Assembly: GCA_964562455.1 (NCBI GenBank)
Contig: CAZLTN010000016.1
Coordinates: 20,120-84,119 of the forward strand
Reading direction: 5' to 3'
Source of the DNA: Ravibacter sp964562455
GTDB lineage: Bacteria; Bacteroidota; Bacteroidia; Cytophagales; Spirosomataceae
DNA: 64,000 nt
Shown: positions 53,620-63,180 of the stretch, one piece after another
Layout: every line of letters starts with the position of its first letter
How positions within the stretch are numbered: position 1 is the first letter of the stretch
Notes under the pieces: model-generated
Told to the model about the DNA's origin: nothing
Database searches by the model: none
What the model saw: the letters and a program-made list of their open reading frames with translations, nothing else
Program-made: the position numbers and the translations under genes

Positions 53620-55115
53620 TTTTTTCTTATGCCCAGTTCTCCGCCTGCCGTCTGTGGAAGCAGGTTACCCCTGTCTGCAGCCAGCCTGAAGGTCAGCGAC
53701 CAGTTTCTTTCCAGCGCCGCCTCGACAGTCAGGCCCCCGGATAGCTGCTGTTTACGTGTACCGCCGGTAAAGCTGTCCGCAGCTCTCCCGTAATTGAGCG
53801 AATAAGATGTCATTAACATAGCCGAAATACCCCGGCATTTCGCTTTCAGCCCAACATGCCACATACTCAACCGGTTGTTCATAAAATAAGATGCCGACGA
53901 TACCTTTTCCTTCAACTCATGCCCGGGTGTAAGAAAAGGTGTACCAATTCCTTTTTCCCTGTAAGACCATCCTTTGTGATATTGACCATGATTGAAATAA
54001 TCATCATTTCCCTGGTACCACACACCCGGCAGGTAAAAAGACAGGCCCGACTGCGACATGGTGGTCAGATGTTCAAGTGTAATCTTTTCCAGCTCTATCC
54101 CTGCCCCGTTCACCGACTTCCCCGGCGACCAGGATAGGCCCCAGAGGCCGTCCGGGAAGTTTTTCCAGACCAGTCCCGATACATCTTCGTATATGTGCTG
54201 ATGATAGAGCAGAAACTTTTCTCCTGCAACCGTTCCTTCCACAGCAAAATCCTGGCTTCCAAGGTGGTTGCCCATCCTGTAACTGTCGAATGAAGTAAAT
54301 CCCTGTTTTTCGTACCAGTTACGGGGCGTATAAGCGAAGAATACGTAGGGAAAGAGCTTCCACGACGACGGGAATGCCCCATCGATAGCGATGTCGGGAC
54401 GTTCTCTCAGGTATCCTGCGTGCCCTGCCCATTGCACCTGGTGGTTCAGTCCGGCATAGAACCTGACCCCCGCCGAAGCCCTGCCGAAGCGCAGGTAGAG
54501 GTACTTCTGATGAAGCCTGGCCCCCTGCAGGTAATCTACATTATACCAGCCGTGGGCCAACCCGGCGCTGACGGCCAGATAATTCCGGAACCACTTGACA
54601 GGAACAAAACCGGTAGTGGCCAGCTGGACTTTGGGTATCGGCAGGGAATTGCCCGATACCGCATAAAAACCCGAGGTCAGCAACGTATCGCCCAGGCCGG
54701 TTACGTCCATTCTGCGACCGGCATACAACTCCACGTTGCCATAGCGCACCTTCACCTGGGCCTCCGGGAGCAGCAGCTTCCCCTGCACCTCCGCCGACCG
54801 GTACAGGACCGGCCTGACAGACAGGCCCCAGTCGAACTTCCGGCCCTTCGATTCACCCGGCTCCCGGTACTCTTTGACAAAACGGAACGTAGCCAGAGCT
54901 GCGGGTGATCGGTCAGGTACCATTCTAAAACGGTTGGCTCTCAGCCAGAAGGGAATAGCCCGGTCCGATGATACGACAGCCGATATTTGCGCTTCCAGGC
55001 TGTACGCCCTTCCTGATGAATCGGGCCGGGCAGATACACCTGGCGCAAACAGGTAAAGAGACAGGAATGCCGCGTATATCACCAGGTTACCCCGGTATTT
55101 TGCCCGGTCTGACAT
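53610..55115 (-). CDS. Capsule assembly Wzi-family outer-membrane protein
   Basis: 501 residues from the ATG at 55115 (MSDRAKYRGNLVIYAAFLSL signal). A longer frame reaches 55283 but would overlap the upstream lipoprotein gene by 149 bp, so it is rejected. Strand-rich sequence with the family pattern is visible (PFWLRANRFRMVPD, LYAGRRMDVTGLGD, FRNYLAVSAGLAHGWY). Wzi in Escherichia coli is a lectin-like barrel that attaches capsule polysaccharide to the surface; Bacteroidota relatives are common and mostly uncharacterised. It lies between a small lipoprotein and an esterase. Confidence 0.82.
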   Translation of the reverse strand: MSDRAKYRGNLVIYAAFLSLYLFAPGVSARPDSSGRAYSLEAQISAVVSSDRAIPFWLRANRFRMVPDRSPAALATFRFVKEYREPGESKGRKFDWGLSVRPVLYRSAEVQGKLLLPEAQVKVRYGNVELYAGRRMDVTGLGDTLLTSGFYAVSGNSLPIPKVQLATTGFVPVKWFRNYLAVSAGLAHGWYNVDYLQGARLHQKYLYLRFGRASAGVRFYAGLNHQVQWAGHAGYLRERPDIAIDGAFPSSWKLFPYVFFAYTPRNWYEKQGFTSFDSYRMGNHLGSQDFAVEGTVAGEKFLLYHQHIYEDVSGLVWKNFPDGLWGLSWSPGKSVNGAGIELEKITLEHLTTMSQSGLSFYLPGVWYQGNDDYFNHGQYHKGWSYREKGIGTPFLTPGHELKEKVSSASYFMNNRLSMWHVGLKAKCRGISAMLMTSYSLNYGRAADSFTGGTRKQQLSGGLTVEAALERNWSLTFRLAADRGNLLPQTAGGELGIRKKWF

Positions 55116-55134
55116 CGTAATACAACCTTCCTCC

Positions 55135-55575
55135 TTAAAGAGGGCCGCCGTAAACCAGGGAGTAAACTGAACTGCCGTAAACGACCGTACCGTCTTCAAG
55201 CTCGGCAAACGCCCTGAAAAAGAGTCCGAAAGGATCCACAGAATTTGGAGAGAAGAAATTATTATAAGGATAACTCTGCACATTGATCCCGGCCACCGGC
55301 GGGTTTTGAAAGGGAATCACTGTATCATTGAATGTTGGCGTCAGGTCGTCGTCGTAGCCGCCCTTCACCATTACCAGGCCGTAGGATTTGATTGGCTTGT
55401 TGCCGAGTTGGATAAAATTTACCTTAAGACTGACGTAATCCTCGCTTTCCTCATCAAACCAATCCGTATCGATTTCTATATGCGGATTGACGGGAGCCGG
55501 TACCTGGTGGTCCGTACAGGACAGCAACAGCACGGTCGCTAACCAGACACAAAGAATAGAAGTTGCTCTTAACAT
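55135..55575 (-). CDS. Uncharacterised small lipoprotein
   Basis: 146 residues with a lipobox (VLLLSC, Cys20). The remaining part is beta-rich (YVSLKVNFIQLGNKPIKSYG, TVVYGSSVYSLVYGG), like a single Ig-type or fibronectin-like module. No family was recognised. It is the first gene of the lipoprotein - Wzi - esterase group, with 19 bp to the Wzi-like start. Confidence 0.7.
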   Translation of the reverse strand: MLRATSILCVWLATVLLLSCTDHQVPAPVNPHIEIDTDWFDEESEDYVSLKVNFIQLGNKPIKSYGLVMVKGGYDDDLTPTFNDTVIPFQNPPVAGINVQSYPYNNFFSPNSVDPFGLFFRAFAELEDGTVVYGSSVYSLVYGGPL

Positions 55576-55728
55576 TCTTACAAAAGTTAAAATTGGAAAA
55601 ACAGATCGTTACCCTACATCAGAGAGATGAGGAACAAATCTAGGCGGGTGCAGACTTTCTATTAAAAAGAAATGACTGAAGCAGGGTTCAGCAAAATTAA
55701 AGAGGGGCAAATTTAAATTAAACCGTTA

Positions 55729-56997
55729 TCAGCGCATTACTCCGATGGGCTTGCCTTTCCACCCCGGGAACAAGGCTTCACTGTTGTTCACCTGGAGATG
55801 CCGGCTGGCTACTTCGCTGAATACGGCCCTGAAATCGGTAGTTACAGGCATGTCCCTGCGGTCTTCGAGGTTTTCCACCGCAAGCGGAGCTACGCTTCCG
55901 TGCACCATTCCGCCATTCACGTCGTTACCAAGTATAAAATTGCACGATGCCCTTCCATGATCGGTACCGCCGGTGCCGTTTTGTTTTACAGTGCGTCCGA
56001 ACTCAGTCATGGTCATGACGATAACTTCATCATGATAAGCATCGATATCTGCCCAGAAAGCAGTGATGCTATTGCTCAGGTCGCCGACGTTACGTGCGAA
56101 AATACCGGTATCCCGTCCCTGGTTTAAGTGCGTATCCCAACCGCCCGATTCCGCGAAAGCAATCTCCAATCCGACATCCATCTTGATAAGCTGTGCAATC
56201 TGTTTAAGCGAATTGCCCAGCGATGATCCGGGATATTGCGCCTGGCCGGCGGGCTTGTACCCCTTCAAATCTGCCTGTCGCAATATTTTCATGACGTCAA
56301 AACTTTCACTACCGGTTTGACTGATCAAATCACCGGCTGTTTCATCATACAAGTCTTCAAACCCTTTGGCTGCAAAATTCACCGCTTTGGGAATGCCGCC
56401 CATCTGAATAGCGAAATCGCGGAGGTTGCTTATCGCCACTGAAGGATTGTCGCCATATAAAGAGCGGGGAAGAGATGCCGTCAGACTCACCGACCGGAAA
56501 GGCGATACCGCGTCGTGGCCCATCAGGCCGGCGACACGATTCAGCCAGCCGGAGGAAGTATTCTTGTTAAAAGGCGTACCCGACTCCATATAATCCTGTG
56601 CATCGAAGTGCGAGCGGGTATTGTTCGGTGAACCGATACCGTGTACAATAGCCAGGCGTTTTTCCCGGAACAATGGCTCAAAAGCGGTCATGGAAGGATG
56701 CAGCCCAAACTTTCCGTCCAGGTCGATAAGCGGTTTGCCTGTGGTATTTTTGGCCGGAGACATGAATAACCCGGGCCTTGCTTCTTCCAGGTATCTGTCT
56801 GCAAACGGCGTAACTGCCATCAATCCGTCCATTGCGCCGCGCTGGAAAATACAAACCATGATCTTCCGTCTTTTATAAGGCCGGGCGATGTTTCCCCGTG
56901 CGGCGGCTTCCGCCAGAAAAGCGGGAATCCCTCCCATAAGCCCGGTGCCAAAAAGCGCCAGCCCGCCTGATTTCAAAAAAACTCTTCTGGTCACCAT
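55729..56997 (-). CDS. DUF1501-family protein, Tat leader
   Basis: 422 residues. The leader MVTRRVFLKSGGLALFG is Tat-like. Family features are visible: KIMVCIFQRGAMDGLMAV near residue 45, FAESGGWDTHLNQG, MTEFGRTVKQNGTGGTDHG. DUF1501 belongs to the alkaline-phosphatase/sulfatase-like fold group, and its members are secreted proteins of unknown activity. The gene lies 24 bp downstream of DUF1800, the usual partner of this family, on the same strand. No function is claimed. Confidence 0.88.
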   Translation of the reverse strand: MVTRRVFLKSGGLALFGTGLMGGIPAFLAEAAARGNIARPYKRRKIMVCIFQRGAMDGLMAVTPFADRYLEEARPGLFMSPAKNTTGKPLIDLDGKFGLHPSMTAFEPLFREKRLAIVHGIGSPNNTRSHFDAQDYMESGTPFNKNTSSGWLNRVAGLMGHDAVSPFRSVSLTASLPRSLYGDNPSVAISNLRDFAIQMGGIPKAVNFAAKGFEDLYDETAGDLISQTGSESFDVMKILRQADLKGYKPAGQAQYPGSSLGNSLKQIAQLIKMDVGLEIAFAESGGWDTHLNQGRDTGIFARNVGDLSNSITAFWADIDAYHDEVIVMTMTEFGRTVKQNGTGGTDHGRASCNFILGNDVNGGMVHGSVAPLAVENLEDRRDMPVTTDFRAVFSEVASRHLQVNNSEALFPGWKGKPIGVMR

Positions 56998-57021
56998 TTC
57001 ATTTCTGAATTTATTGTACGG

Positions 57022-58893
57022 TTAACGTCGCTGGAATTCAGGCGAACCTATAAGCATACCTACAACCTGGGCCAGCACAGCCCGGCTTTCAACTGCCGGA
57101 GAAACCTGCGCCTTTTTTTCTCCCTTCACCTCTTTCCCGGCGTTTACGCTCATTTCATCGCTGACCAACGCAGTATCGGGCACGGCAACGGTCTTCTTTT
57201 TGACCGCAGCCTCTATTTTACCGTTCAGGTCCGGATCATTCAATAGCGGCGAAAGTCTTCTGACAGTTTCATCCAGATCCCTCCCGGGCATCAGGATCCT
57301 GCCGTAAGCGGTCAGGGCTGCGGCAGCACTTTCCGGCTCATGGTAATGATTCAGCGCCAGCAGGTCGAATTTGGCACCCTGTACACGTTGTGAGGCCAGC
57401 GCCAGACCAAAATTCATCCTGTTGAGCAGCGCTCCCGTGTTGATCCAGGACTGTGCCTTGTCGGGAAATCCCGTAGGAGCCGGGTAGTAATATACCTTTT
57501 GCCCCATCCTGCTGATCCAGCTATATAACGGGTAAGGATTTTCGAAATCGGCACCCAGTCCGCGAACCGCACTGACAGCCAGCTCAAAAGGGGACTTGAT
57601 CTTCTGCCTGATCGCAGCGTTATCCCAGAACTCCGATGCGGAAACCATCGTAATCAGCACCTGCCTGATATCTCCTTCTGTTTTTTCAAAGGTTTTTGCC
57701 ATCTTTTCAACCAGGCTTTGCGGCGGGTCGTCGGAAACGAAACGAATAGCCAGTTTGCGCGAAATAAACCTGGCCGTAGAAGGATGAAGGGCGAGCATTT
57801 TAAGCAGGTTAACTCCTTCCTGGTATCCTTCATTATGGAATTTTACTCCTAAGACCGTTTTCTCTCCCTGGTCATGACGGTTTGCCGCAAAGAGGAAATC
57901 CCCGTCCCTTACGGACCCCCCTTTCACAAGTCTTGCCTCATTGGCTTTTTCAATACTATCATTATCGCTCATCCTGGCAATGGGGTATACCGTCCAGCCG
58001 GTTAATACCCTGGCTGCCTGTGTGACGTCTTCCTGGCTATAGCCTCCGTCTACGCCCATGGTATGCAGCTCCATCACTTCACGGGCGTAATTTTCGTTAA
58101 GCCCCGGTACCTGGCCGGCATTGCCGGTATTATTGGTATTCTTTGCAGCGCCGGCAGGGCGCGCCCCTGAACTGCGGACGTTGTCGAGGTAGTACAGCAT
58201 AGCAGGAGATTTGGCGGTTGCCAGTAGCAGATCACCGAATTTACCGGTCACCCGGGGTCGTATTACATCGCGCTCGTAACCCGGGACATACTCCGCAGAG
58301 CTTCCTTTTGCAATCGAAACATTAAAATGATTGAACCAGAAGTCGGTAAGCACTTCTTTCAGTTGGTTGTTGCTGTATACAGCGAGTAGTATTTTATGCT
58401 CGATAAGCTGCTGGTAAAGCTCCCCTGTAAGCCGCAAGTCACGTGCCTTCATATAAGTCTCAACAAAAGCTCTGCGCTCCTTCCCATCCAGTTTGTACAC
58501 CGAATCCCGGGCGATCAGGCCTTCCTCAACAGCCTTCTTTTCTACTTCGCCGACTGACACATACTTTTGCACGATTTGCGCATTACTCAACTGCCGGAAT
58601 TCAAACCGGCCAAGCCGCCGGCCCAGCGAATCGTCGGGAAGGGAGCCATCCAATTGCTGAATTACCCATTTTTCCAGCCCCGTTTTTACCACCTCCTCTA
58701 CCTGCCCCGGACGGGCTCCAAATGCGAGCCGGCTGAGTAAATGAGCCGCAGCCTCCTGTTGAGAGAGCCCGGCCTTCCTGTATGGCATCTTAAAAGAATC
58801 TCTTTTATCCGGAGCTTCCGTAAAAGATGATTGCAGCAGCAGACTGCCGCAAAACAGGAATATGAGATACAGAGGCTTGACAGCACGCTTCAT
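57022..58893 (-). CDS. DUF1800-family protein
   Basis: 623 residues with a signal peptide (KPLYLIFLFCGSLLLQSS). Typical segments are HLLSRLAFGARPGQVEEV, LTDFWFNHFNVSIAKG, NENYAREVMELHTMGVDGGY and ARVLTGWTVYPIA, all of the largely helical DUF1800 family. The family is secreted and occurs with DUF1501 in many Bacteroidota and Planctomycetota; its biochemical role is not established. A low-complexity lysine/valine-rich insert lies near 555-600. It is the upstream gene of the pair. Confidence 0.88.
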   Translation of the reverse strand: MKRAVKPLYLIFLFCGSLLLQSSFTEAPDKRDSFKMPYRKAGLSQQEAAAHLLSRLAFGARPGQVEEVVKTGLEKWVIQQLDGSLPDDSLGRRLGRFEFRQLSNAQIVQKYVSVGEVEKKAVEEGLIARDSVYKLDGKERRAFVETYMKARDLRLTGELYQQLIEHKILLAVYSNNQLKEVLTDFWFNHFNVSIAKGSSAEYVPGYERDVIRPRVTGKFGDLLLATAKSPAMLYYLDNVRSSGARPAGAAKNTNNTGNAGQVPGLNENYAREVMELHTMGVDGGYSQEDVTQAARVLTGWTVYPIARMSDNDSIEKANEARLVKGGSVRDGDFLFAANRHDQGEKTVLGVKFHNEGYQEGVNLLKMLALHPSTARFISRKLAIRFVSDDPPQSLVEKMAKTFEKTEGDIRQVLITMVSASEFWDNAAIRQKIKSPFELAVSAVRGLGADFENPYPLYSWISRMGQKVYYYPAPTGFPDKAQSWINTGALLNRMNFGLALASQRVQGAKFDLLALNHYHEPESAAAALTAYGRILMPGRDLDETVRRLSPLLNDPDLNGKIEAAVKKKTVAVPDTALVSDEMSVNAGKEVKGEKKAQVSPAVESRAVLAQVVGMLIGSPEFQRR

Positions 58894-59180
58894 AACGCTC
58901 AGTTTTCATCCCGGTTTTACAAATTAACGTAAACAGCCCGGCCAATATTTGACCGGTATGGTCCGCTTTAACCCATAAAAAATCTGCTTCAGTCGTATTC
59001 TCACTCGTCTGGCCTACAAATTATTGTACGTTCCCGTTCCTGCATGCATTTTTCAAGCAAAATGCGATTACCGGAAACCCGGCTTCATCAGCCGATAAAT
59101 TGTAATTTTACCCCTGCTGCCTGATAAGCGTCCGGCAGGATCTTTTATAGGGTCGTCGACGCTTCCGGTAAAAATTGATT

Positions 59181-62100
59181 ATGTTAAAACGCCTGCTTAT
59201 CTTTTCTGACATCCTGCTCTGCCTCCTGGCCTGTATGCCCGTTATTGCCCCCGCTCAGACGGCAGACTTCAACATCCAGCTCCTCGACGAGCGCAACGGG
59301 ATCAGAACCTCCAACATCAGGCGTGTAATGAGAGATAAAAGCGGGTTCCTGTGGATATTGTCGCCGCGCTACCTTCAGCGTTTCGACGGACAGGAGGTAA
59401 AGCTGCTCAACGTCAGCGGAGAAGACTTACTGGACATCGCGGCCGACCACTCAGGCGATATATGGGTAAGCACCCAATCAGGCATCAGGCTCTATGTCAA
59501 CGATTATACGGGATTCGTGGATATCCCTGTGGAATCCGCCCGGGGCACCAAGCTCAACCTGCTCCAGGTTACATCCGACAACAGTGTATGGGTCATCAGC
59601 GGGACCGGTCTTTTCCGGCTCGACCGGAACGCCATGTGTTTTAAGCCACATCTGCTTCCGGGATATGAAAAACAACTTTTCTATCGCCGTCTCTTTGCCA
59701 GGCACGGCGACGAATTCTTTATCGGCGACACCCATACGATCTTTGCCTATAATCCCATCCACGGCACTTTAAGGCAAATTCCCCTCGAAGCCGCCAGCGT
59801 CATCACCACTGTATCGGACGACGTTATCTGGGTAACAGACATACGTAAACGGGTATTTGAGCTAAACTTCAGCACCGGCCGGAAACGCCCGCTGAGCCCC
59901 GACCGTTTCCAGCCGGGCCTGGGCTCTCCGTTCCTGGAAATAATCGGTATGCTGCCCCTGGATGCGGGTACCGCGCTGGTAAGCACCAGCCAGGGTTGTT
60001 TCCGGTACCATTTTGAACAGGATACTTTTGAGAAGATCACTACCTTTTACTACGGTGCAGAATTTCCCCTCGACGAGGTCTCGGCATCTTATTTTGACGA
60101 GAGGGGGACCCTCTGGCTGGTCAACCAGCAGGGAATACTTTTCATGCGCCCGCTGGAGCACCGCTTCCACTGGCTGAAAGACGCAGGCAGGAAAGAAGGC
60201 GGAGGGGACAATTTTATTTATGCCATTACCGGCGACGACAACGGGAATATCTGGCTCGGCACCGCCACCGGGCTTGTGAAGTTCGACCCCCGAAAAGGCA
60301 AAGGAGAAATGTGCTATCCGCAGGAAAACCGTCCCGGCGAAGCCGTTAACCATTCGGTACGGGGACTTTCATTCGACGGCAGGTACGTGATCTTCGGGGC
60401 ATACAGCGGGGGGATACAGCTTTATGACCCTGTACATAACCGGATACTCAAGCCCGAATACCCGGCAGGAAAAGACGGTATAACCCTTAAAACAGCTATC
60501 GAGAGAGACCATATTTATCGTATTCACAAATTAAAAAACGGCAATCACCTCATATTGGGAGACCTGGGCTGCTATCTGCTCAGCGGCTACCGGCTCAGCC
60601 GGTTGAAATTCAGCGGCTCCGATTATATCCTCCAGGCGGCGGCCGAAACTTCTTCCGGGCATCTCTGGCTAGGCTCTTACAAAGGATTGTTATTCCTAAG
60701 CCCCGATTTCAAACCGCTCCTGGCAGATACGCTCTTTAGCCCCAACAGGCTGGTTTCGGCGGTCGAGCTGCAAAACGACTCTACGGTCTGGGCCGGGAGT
60801 GTGGGGCTATATGAGGTTAGTCTCCATGCGGGAAAGCTATCGAGGAAACCGGTTCTTCCTGAATTGAAAAACCAGCAGATCTCTAATATTTTTAAAGATG
60901 CCGCCGGGAAGCTCTGGATAGGAACCGACAACGGTCTTTACCGTTATACTCCCGCTACAGGGAAACTGGAATGGTTCGACATCTGGGATAACGTCCAGAA
61001 TAAGCAGCTCAACCCCGGCAGCTTTTATTATGCAAAGGACGGGCTGCTCTACCTGGGAGGCAACAGCGGCCTGAATTATTTCGATCCGCTCCGTATCAAT
61101 CCCAGGGAAGAGCCTTTAAATGTACTGATCACCGAAGTCACGATTAATCGCAACGATTCGCTGTTCCTGAAAGAAAACCCACGTCCCGGCAGGTATGGCG
61201 GGTTGCCCGGCGACACGCTTCTGCAATCCGCCGGGCAACTGCAATTGGCATGGGACCAAAATTCTGTGGAAATTCATTTTTCCACTCCCTATTTCCGGAA
61301 TCCGAAGAAATTGAGATACCGCTACCGTATGGAAGGGCTTGACAGCAACTGGGTTTCCAGTGGGTCGAACAACATCGTGCGCTTTTCTTCCCTTGCACCC
61401 GGCAGCTATACATTTTCTGTCGCTACAAGCTACGACGGCATCAAATGGTATGAAACGGCATCCCCGCTCCGCTTCCGGATCGCGCCTCCGGTGTGGCGGC
61501 AGACGTGGTTTATCCTGCTGGCCCTGGTAGTCACGGTAGGCGGCAGCTACTGGCTTGTCAAAAGACGCATTGCCGGCATTAAGCGCCAGGAATCACGCGT
61601 CTACGCATTACAGAACCGTACGCATTCGCTGGAAAAAGAAAAGGCGCTTGCAATGTACGAAGGCCTTAAACAGCAACTCAATCCGCATTTCCTGTTCAAT
61701 TCCCTTACGTCCCTGAGCAGCCTTATCCGTATAGACCAGAAGCTTGCCGGGGAGTTTCTCGACGGGTTAAGCAAAACTTACCGGTACATTCTTAAAAACC
61801 GGGATCACGAGCTGGTTCCTCTCAGCAGCGAAATCAGGTTTGCCGAGACCTTCGTCAAGCTGCAGAAAACGCGGTTCGAAGAAGGAATGGACGTTGTTTT
61901 CAAAACAGGCGATAACGCCGAAAATCTCCTGATAGCTCCCGTAACCCTCCAAAACCTGATCGAAAACGCCATCAAGCATAATATTATCGCTCCCGACTCA
62001 CCCCTTATCATTGAAATCGTGGTAGAAGGCGATTACCTGCTGGTACGGAATAACAAGCAAAAAAAGAACTTCGTAGAGACCAGCAACAAGCAGGGACTGG

Positions 62101-62201
62101 CCAATCTCAAATCTCTCTATCAGTACCTTTCCGAGAGGCCCCTGACCATTATCGACACACCCACTCATTTCGCGGTAAAAATTCCTTTGATCACGAAATA
62201 G
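59181..62201 (+). CDS. Two-component-regulator-propeller sensor kinase, LytS-type, without response regulator
   Basis: 1006 residues from the ATG at 59181; an in-frame TTG at 59175 is rejected. Signal peptide (MLKRLLIFSDILLCLLACMP), periplasmic beta-propeller repeats (about 25-680; GFLWILSPRYLQRF, GNIWLGTATGLVKFD, GKLWIGTDNGLYRYT), a Y_Y_Y domain (about 690-770), membrane segment (about 775-793, WFILLALVVTVGGSYWLV), coiled coil, His kinase domain with His836 (LNPHFLFNSL) and an ATPase domain (LQNLIENAIKHN, GLANLKSLYQYL). No receiver or DNA-binding domain is fused, unlike classic hybrid systems. No LytTR regulator gene is adjacent. Confidence 0.92.
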   Translation: MLKRLLIFSDILLCLLACMPVIAPAQTADFNIQLLDERNGIRTSNIRRVMRDKSGFLWILSPRYLQRFDGQEVKLLNVSGEDLLDIAADHSGDIWVSTQSGIRLYVNDYTGFVDIPVESARGTKLNLLQVTSDNSVWVISGTGLFRLDRNAMCFKPHLLPGYEKQLFYRRLFARHGDEFFIGDTHTIFAYNPIHGTLRQIPLEAASVITTVSDDVIWVTDIRKRVFELNFSTGRKRPLSPDRFQPGLGSPFLEIIGMLPLDAGTALVSTSQGCFRYHFEQDTFEKITTFYYGAEFPLDEVSASYFDERGTLWLVNQQGILFMRPLEHRFHWLKDAGRKEGGGDNFIYAITGDDNGNIWLGTATGLVKFDPRKGKGEMCYPQENRPGEAVNHSVRGLSFDGRYVIFGAYSGGIQLYDPVHNRILKPEYPAGKDGITLKTAIERDHIYRIHKLKNGNHLILGDLGCYLLSGYRLSRLKFSGSDYILQAAAETSSGHLWLGSYKGLLFLSPDFKPLLADTLFSPNRLVSAVELQNDSTVWAGSVGLYEVSLHAGKLSRKPVLPELKNQQISNIFKDAAGKLWIGTDNGLYRYTPATGKLEWFDIWDNVQNKQLNPGSFYYAKDGLLYLGGNSGLNYFDPLRINPREEPLNVLITEVTINRNDSLFLKENPRPGRYGGLPGDTLLQSAGQLQLAWDQNSVEIHFSTPYFRNPKKLRYRYRMEGLDSNWVSSGSNNIVRFSSLAPGSYTFSVATSYDGIKWYETASPLRFRIAPPVWRQTWFILLALVVTVGGSYWLVKRRIAGIKRQESRVYALQNRTHSLEKEKALAMYEGLKQQLNPHFLFNSLTSLSSLIRIDQKLAGEFLDGLSKTYRYILKNRDHELVPLSSEIRFAETFVKLQKTRFEEGMDVVFKTGDNAENLLIAPVTLQNLIENAIKHNIIAPDSPLIIEIVVEGDYLLVRNNKQKKNFVETSNKQGLANLKSLYQYLSERPLTIIDTPTHFAVKIPLITK

Positions 62202-62236
62202 CCCAACCTCAGATGAATAATCTCCGGGCGGAACAC

Positions 62237-62254
62237 TCCCGATAGCAATCGGGA
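62237..62254. repeat. Hairpin downstream of the sensor kinase gene
   Basis: TCCCGAT (62237-62243) and ATCGGGA (62248-62254) pair perfectly around AGCA. There is no T run after it. Similar CCCGATAGCnATCGGG hairpins recur in Bacteroidota intergenic regions as far as I recall, so it may be one copy of a dispersed repeat. Confidence 0.5.
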
Positions 62255-62255
62255 C

Positions 62256-62311
62256 ACATCACCTCATCATCACCTCATCATCACATCACCTCATCATCAC
62301 ATCACCACATC
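62256..62311. repeat. Short tandem repeat of CATCACCTCAT type
   Basis: About 56 bp made of CATCACCTCAT units, two in tandem and a third after a CATCA insertion, ending in shorter CATCAC pieces. It follows the hairpin at 62237 and precedes the globin gene. It is a simple repeat with no spacers. Confidence 0.8.
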
Positions 62312-62383
62312 CAAAAACGTCTCAATTCCCCTTTTCCCCACTTCAGCCAGAAAGAGTTGAAGGACAATGGGAATACTGCAAAA

Positions 62384-62413
62384 TTTGCTTCATCATTAAC
62401 CAATTATCTTTTG
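62384..62413 (+). promoter_or_regulatory. Candidate promoter of the globin gene
   Basis: TTTG (62384-62387) is followed after 17 bp by TATCTTTT(G) (62405-62413), close to the Bacteroidota -33/-7 pattern. The ATG at 62420 is only 6 bp further on, which would give a leaderless or nearly leaderless message. Confidence 0.35.
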
Positions 62414-62419
62414 ATTTCT

Positions 62420-62854
62420 ATGCGGGCATGCACCCAGGACCAGATCAGGATTGTGAAAAAGACATGGTCATTCTTTCGTAATATGAGCCCCGAATTTGTA
62501 GGAGATGTCTTCTACACCAAGCTGTTTATGGATCACCCGGATCTTGAAAAAAGGTATCCTAAGGAGCCTCAGAAAAGATACGAGGATCTTATCAAAATGT
62601 TAAACATGGTCATCAGCCGGCTCGACAGGTCTGAAGAACTGGCCTGGGCACTAACTGAAATAGCGAACCAGCCTCACAGGATATGGGTCACACCGGTCCA
62701 CTATCACAAAGTCGTTTCAACGTTGATATGGACGCTCCGGAAAGGCCTGGGCAATGACTGGACAGCCGCGGTGGAAGATGCCTGGATGTCGTGTATAAAA
62801 ATGGTAGAAAACCTCAACGAGACGATTGTAAGCCGGGCACATTCCGGTGCCTGA
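62420..62854 (+). CDS. Single-domain globin
   Basis: 144 residues from the ATG at 62420; an upstream in-frame TTG (62357) is less likely. The globin pattern is clear: an A-helix start (TQDQIRIVKKTWSFF), a B/C region (VFYTKLFMDHPDLEKRY), proximal (F8) His86 in ANQPHRIWV, and the G/H helices (HYHKVVSTLIWTLRKGLG, WTAAVEDAWMSC). The usual CD1 Phe seems to be Tyr46, and the distal E7 site seems to be Arg or Lys rather than Gln; this alignment was done by eye. There is no reductase domain. It probably binds oxygen or NO. Confidence 0.85.
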   Translation: MRACTQDQIRIVKKTWSFFRNMSPEFVGDVFYTKLFMDHPDLEKRYPKEPQKRYEDLIKMLNMVISRLDRSEELAWALTEIANQPHRIWVTPVHYHKVVSTLIWTLRKGLGNDWTAAVEDAWMSCIKMVENLNETIVSRAHSGA

Positions 62855-63180
62855 AATAAAAGTATACTTCTGATATCAAACCATAGCCGCGTCTGCGTGA
62901 TGGTATCTATATCCTGCCGTGGCAGATATTCTTACAAAAATTGTGGGCAGGAGAGGTAATGCAGTAAGTCCCCAAATACCCGGATATTTCCTCAGAACAG
63001 CTTTCATAGAAAAAAATTTTCATCCTGTTTTTTGTCTGACACGCAGTTGATTTCAAGTGAAATGTAGTTGGGCAAAAACGAAGCGAAAACATTAACAACA
63101 CACTGATTATCAAGCAAAAACACGTTACAACCTTTTTATTTCAGCCCATATCTTCCTCTTATAATCAAACTCATTTTTAT
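62855..63180. other. 326-bp gap between the globin and lipoprotein genes
   Basis: No gene is seen. A weak hairpin (CTGCC/GGCAG around GT, flanked by ATAT) lies near 62910-62930. The right half is A-rich and must contain the promoter of the lipoprotein gene at 63181, but no clear TAnnTTTG box was found. Confidence 0.5.

Noticed and set aside
53610..55283. Longer version of the Wzi-like protein
   Set aside because: It would overlap the lipoprotein gene at 55135-55575 by 149 bp, and a proper signal peptide begins at the ATG at 55115.
62256..62311. CRISPR-like array
   Set aside because: No unique spacers; units are simple CATCAC variants.
63159..63164. TATAAT box before the lipoprotein gene
   Set aside because: It resembles the Escherichia coli -10 sequence, but Bacteroidota housekeeping promoters use TAnnTTTG, and no -33 element is at the right distance.
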